Shown here piece by piece: positions 61,886 to 64,000 of a DNA stretch of 64,000 bases (positions are counted from its first letter, which is position 1; every line of letters begins with the position of its first letter). The position numbers and the translations under genes were made by a program. Below the pieces are notes generated by a model. That model did not search any database. It was not told the DNA's origin and saw nothing but the letters and a program-made list of their open reading frames with translations. Origin of the DNA: CAZKGE01 sp964541695 (GTDB lineage: Bacteria; Bacillota; Clostridia; Christensenellales; CAG-138); contig CAZIRB010000001.1 in assembly GCA_964541695.1 (NCBI GenBank), forward strand, positions 14,448-78,447, given 5' to 3'.

Positions 61886-62053
61886 ATGAACGTTGCTGGA
61901 TTTGAATCCTCGCTTTTTGTGATGGTGCAGGGCATGGCCGGCATATTCCTCGTATCGGCCTTCATCATCGGCTCCATCGTGCTGTTAAACTGGGCGTCCG
62001 CCGCCGCCGAACGCCGCCGCGCGCGCCGCAGCGGACAGGACGGGAACGGCTGA
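61886..62053 (+). CDS. Small single-pass protein, OadG/gamma-like subunit
   Basis: The 55-residue frame begins ATG after AGGAGGTGCGATAAC and only 13 bases after the beta-subunit stop. It has one membrane helix ('MAGIFLVSAFIIGSIVLLNW', about 17-36) followed by an Ala/Arg-rich cytoplasmic tail. Size, topology and position fit the gamma subunit that anchors the sodium-pump decarboxylase. It is below common length cutoffs and easily missed. Confidence 0.8.
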   Translation: MNVAGFESSLFVMVQGMAGIFLVSAFIIGSIVLLNWASAAAERRRARRSGQDGNG

Positions 62054-62096
62054 ACGGGCCGGGGGTACGAATAACCCGGGAAAACGAGAGAGTGAA

Positions 62097-62121
62097 CCTC
62101 CCGCGCAAGCGGGAGGTTTTT
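62097..62121 (+). terminator. Terminator of the decarboxylase unit
   Basis: An 8-bp stem CCTCCCGC / GCGGGAGG (62097-62104 with 62109-62116) with a GCAA tetraloop and TTTTT. Confidence 0.9.
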
Positions 62122-62158
62122 GGTTTGGTGCGGGGGCGGGTTAGGGGGAACGAAGGGT

Positions 62159-62317
62159 ACGTTGAGGGCTCCGCCCTCAAACACCTGCCAAAGGGCCGAA
62201 GGCCCTTTGGAAACCCAGTGATAAAGTACCACGTAAGCAGCACGCTCGGCAGAACGGGTTTCCAAAGGGGGTTTCCCCCTTTGGCAGGGGCGCGGGGACG
62301 GAGTCCCCGCCGTTCCC
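62159..62317. repeat. Composite palindromic intergenic repeat, copy 7 (most symmetrical)
   Basis: Left half (62159-62217): ACGTTGAGGGCTCCGCCCTC, CCAAAGGGCC / GGCCCTTTGG, AAACCC. Spacer about 47 bases. Right half (62265-62317): GGGTTTCCAAAGGGGG, CCCCCTTTGGCAGGGG, GGGGACGGAGTCCCC, GCCGTTCCC. The halves are inverted copies of each other. No gene is present in 62122-62449. Confidence 0.85.
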
Positions 62318-62449
62318 TTCGTTCCCTTCGTCCCCGTCGTTCCCCTCGTTCCTCCCGTCCCAACGTTTCCCCGCAAAAAACGCCGCTTCCGCTTTCAAAA
62401 ACCCGACGCAGGCGGTATAATACATAGCGGAAGGAGGGCGCGCAAAAGC

Positions 62450-63109
62450 ATGGAAGGGTTTGAGACGTATTTTCCGGTGTGGGACAAGCTGACCAACGCG
62501 GAGCGGGCGCTTTTAGCGGAGAGCGTAACGTTCCGCAGCGTTCCGGCGGGCACGGTTCTGCACAACGGCGACGCGGACTGCGTGGGCATGTTTTTGATCC
62601 GCAGCGGGCAGCTGCGCGCCTACGTCCTGTCGGAGACGGGCCGCGAGGTGACGCTGTACCGGCTGCTGGAGCGCGACATGTGCCTGTTCTCGGGCTCGTG
62701 CATGCTTGCGAGCATCCAGTTCCAGATCACGGTATCGGCGGAAAAGGACACGGGGCTGTGGGTGATCCCGGTCGCGACGTACCAAAAGCTGATGGCGACG
62801 TCGATCCCGATGGCGAACTATACGAACGAGCTGATGGCGGCGCACCTTTCGGAAGTGATGTGGCTCGTGGACCAGATCCTGTTCCGCAGCATGGACAGCC
62901 GGCTCGCGTCGTTTCTGCTGTCGGAGAGCGGCATCGAGGAGAGCGAGCAGCTGTGCATCACGCACGAGCAGATCGCGGGGCATTTGGGCACGGCGCGCGA
63001 GGTCGTGACGCGGATGCTCAGGTATTTCCAGTCCGAGGGCATGGTGCGGCTCAGCCGCGGCGACGTGACGCTGACGGACCGCAAAAAACTAAGCGCCCTG
63101 GCCGGATAG
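62450..63109 (+). CDS. Crp/Fnr-family transcriptional regulator
   Basis: The 219-residue protein has a cyclic-nucleotide-binding-like sensor ('GTVLHNGDADCVGMFLIRSG', 1-120), a dimer helix and a C-terminal HTH ('ITHEQIAGHLGTAREVVTRM' then 'LRYFQSEGMVRL'). No N-terminal FNR-type Cys cluster is present, so it is not a classical iron-sulfur oxygen sensor. GGAAGGAGGG precedes the ATG; TATAAT lies at 62416-62421. A CRP-type site occurs nearby at 63567-63583. Confidence 0.92.
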   Translation: MEGFETYFPVWDKLTNAERALLAESVTFRSVPAGTVLHNGDADCVGMFLIRSGQLRAYVLSETGREVTLYRLLERDMCLFSGSCMLASIQFQITVSAEKDTGLWVIPVATYQKLMATSIPMANYTNELMAAHLSEVMWLVDQILFRSMDSRLASFLLSESGIEESEQLCITHEQIAGHLGTAREVVTRMLRYFQSEGMVRLSRGDVTLTDRKKLSALAG

Positions 63110-63198
63110 GCGCAGGGCGCGGCTTGGTCGCTGCTATACCGCAGAGGAGGTTGTCCGAAACCCGGCTGGCCGCGGGGGACGGCGCGCCGGAGCACCGG

Positions 63199-63507
63199 TT
63201 ACTTGAGCAGGTCGAGTATGGCGTTCTTCGGCCTTGCGCCGACGGCCTTGTTCGTGACCTGGCCGCCCTTGATGACGACGAGGGTCGGGATGCTCATGAC
63301 GGAGTACTGCGACGCGATCTGCGGCTGCTCGTCGATGTTGACCTTGACGACCTTGATGTCGTCGCGCTCGACGGCGATCTCGTCGACAAGCGGCGAAACC
63401 ATGCGGCACGGCCCGCACCACGGCGCGAAGAAATCGACGAGGACGGGTTTATCGCTACGCAGCACCTCGGACTCAAAATTGCTGTTCGTTACGCTGATGA
63501 CTGACAT
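63199..63507 (-). CDS. trxA: Thioredoxin
   Basis: The 102-residue protein is a single thioredoxin fold with the active site 'FFAPWCGPCRMVSPLVDEIA' and cis-Pro in 'SIPTLVV'. It reduces cytoplasmic disulfides. AAAGGAGCG precedes the ATG. Promoter geometry (see the CRP-type site) suggests activator-dependent transcription. Confidence 0.96.
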   Translation of the reverse strand: MSVISVTNSNFESEVLRSDKPVLVDFFAPWCGPCRMVSPLVDEIAVERDDIKVVKVNIDEQPQIASQYSVMSIPTLVVIKGGQVTNKAVGARPKNAILDLLK

Positions 63508-63566
63508 CGTTATTCGCGCTCCTTTCGTTCTTCTGAAACTAGCATACGCAGTTTTTGCGTTTTATT

Positions 63567-63583
63567 CTGTGAGAAAGTCACAG
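63567..63583. promoter_or_regulatory. CRP-type inverted repeat upstream of trxA
   Basis: CTGTGA-GAAAG-TCACAG is a perfect inverted repeat, one base shorter in its centre than the TGTGA-N6-TCACA consensus. On the minus strand the only good -10 for trxA is TATGCT (63541-63546) with no recognisable -35; the repeat centre then falls about 41 bases upstream of the transcript start, the class II activator position. Confidence 0.6.
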
Positions 63584-63685
63584 TTTGGGCGGCAAAACGA
63601 TAGAATCGGCTCAAAAAGCCGCCAAAATACGGGTAACCGATCAAAAAAGCCGCGGCGCATATCGGGAGGAGGCAATCATAAAAGC

Positions 63686-64000
63686 ATGAAACGGATACTT
63701 CTGCTCGGCACGGGCGGCACGATCGCGTCGAAGGGCACGCAGGACGGGCTCGCCCCGCAGCTGACCACGGACGAGATCCTCTCCTATACGCCGTCGATCT
63801 TCGCGTTCTGCGATGTCGACGCGGTGCAGGTGTGCAACATCGACAGCACGAACATCCAGCCGTACCACTGGCTCGCGATGGCGGAGGCGATAAAAACGCG
63901 CTACGGCGGCTACGACGGCTTCGTGATCGCGCACGGCACGGACACGATGGCGTACACCGCGGCGGCGCTGTCGTACCTGATCCAGGACAGCCCGAAGCCG
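63686..64000 (+). CDS. Type I L-asparaginase, 3' end outside window
   Basis: The frame is open to the window end (105 codons). It begins 'MKRILLLGTGGTIASKGTQD', with the first catalytic Thr in 'GTGGTIAS', and contains 'VIAHGTDTMAYTAAALSYL', the second catalytic Thr-Asp-like motif of asparaginases. Cytoplasmic type I is likely because there is no signal peptide. GGAGGAGG lies 14 bases upstream of the ATG. Confidence 0.92.
   Translation, partial: MKRILLLGTGGTIASKGTQDGLAPQLTTDEILSYTPSIFAFCDVDAVQVCNIDSTNIQPYHWLAMAEAIKTRYGGYDGFVIAHGTDTMAYTAAALSYLIQDSPKP

Noticed and set aside
1..64000. CRISPR arrays, tRNA and rRNA genes, integrases or transposases
   Set aside because: No regularly spaced identical repeats, cloverleaf-like sequences, rRNA segments or recombinase motifs were seen. 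The composite repeats are too irregular and far apart to be a CRISPR array.

Overview
The window is a 64-kb stretch of a high-GC, strictly anaerobic-looking Bacillota (Clostridia) genome. The lineage call rests on a class III fructose-1,6-bisphosphatase, a T-box leader, a tetrahydrofolate riboswitch, ECF-type folate uptake and ferredoxin-linked ketoacid oxidation. No rRNA, tRNA or CRISPR array was seen. Three N runs (6177-6186, 25360-25459, 50399-50498) show that it is a short-read scaffold, probably metagenomic.

Layout. 1-6.1 kb: a truncated PQQ-type propeller protein, a stand-alone homocysteine methyltransferase domain, a YetF-like membrane protein, a DUF362 ferredoxin and an EamA exporter. 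6.3-18 kb: a one-carbon locus on the minus strand. One unit holds methyl-THF:corrinoid methyltransferase, corrinoid protein, corrinoid activator, a DUF2284 protein and MetF. A second unit behind a THF riboswitch holds a FolT-FolC fusion, Fhs, FchA and FolD. A divergent PucR regulator faces the first unit. 18-24.4 kb: TVP38 protein, fbp, a tyrosine-type T-box in front of a tyrosine phenol-lyase-like enzyme, and an RpiR regulator. 24.6-44.7 kb: a dipeptide/muropeptide salvage region that parallels the Bacillus dpp-ykf operon: C26 amidohydrolase, L-Ala-D/L-Glu epimerase, DppA, an Opp/Dpp transporter, an NlpC/P60 endopeptidase, a transglutaminase-fold protein, an M19 dipeptidase, a DmpA-type aminopeptidase and four M42 peptidases. 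It is interrupted by an AT-rich island encoding an XRE-APH fusion. 45-50.3 kb: aminotransferase, ATP-grasp ligase, HtrA protease, DUF368 protein. 50.5-56.9 kb: an aromatic amino acid oxidation operon (aminotransferase, IorA, IorB, ADP-forming acyl-CoA synthetase) with a divergent YheO-type regulator. 57-64 kb: MATE pump, PiT phosphate transporter with DUF47 partner, a sodium-pump decarboxylase beta subunit with a 55-residue gamma-like partner, a Crp/Fnr regulator, thioredoxin and the start of an asparaginase.

The genes suggest growth on peptides and amino acids: peptide uptake and hydrolysis feed transamination and ferredoxin-dependent oxidation with substrate-level ATP, while the formate-to-methyl-THF branch can act as an electron sink or methyl supply. 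CODH/ACS is not in the window.

The most unusual signals are: a composite palindromic repeat family with left and right halves in inverted order at six loci, one pair of halves bracketing the AT-rich island; a FolD lacking two residues needed for cyclohydrolase chemistry next to a dedicated FchA; a FolT-FolC fusion under a THF riboswitch; a starvation-type T-box in front of an amino-acid lyase; and an M42 paralogue with most metal ligands replaced, sandwiched among intact paralogues.
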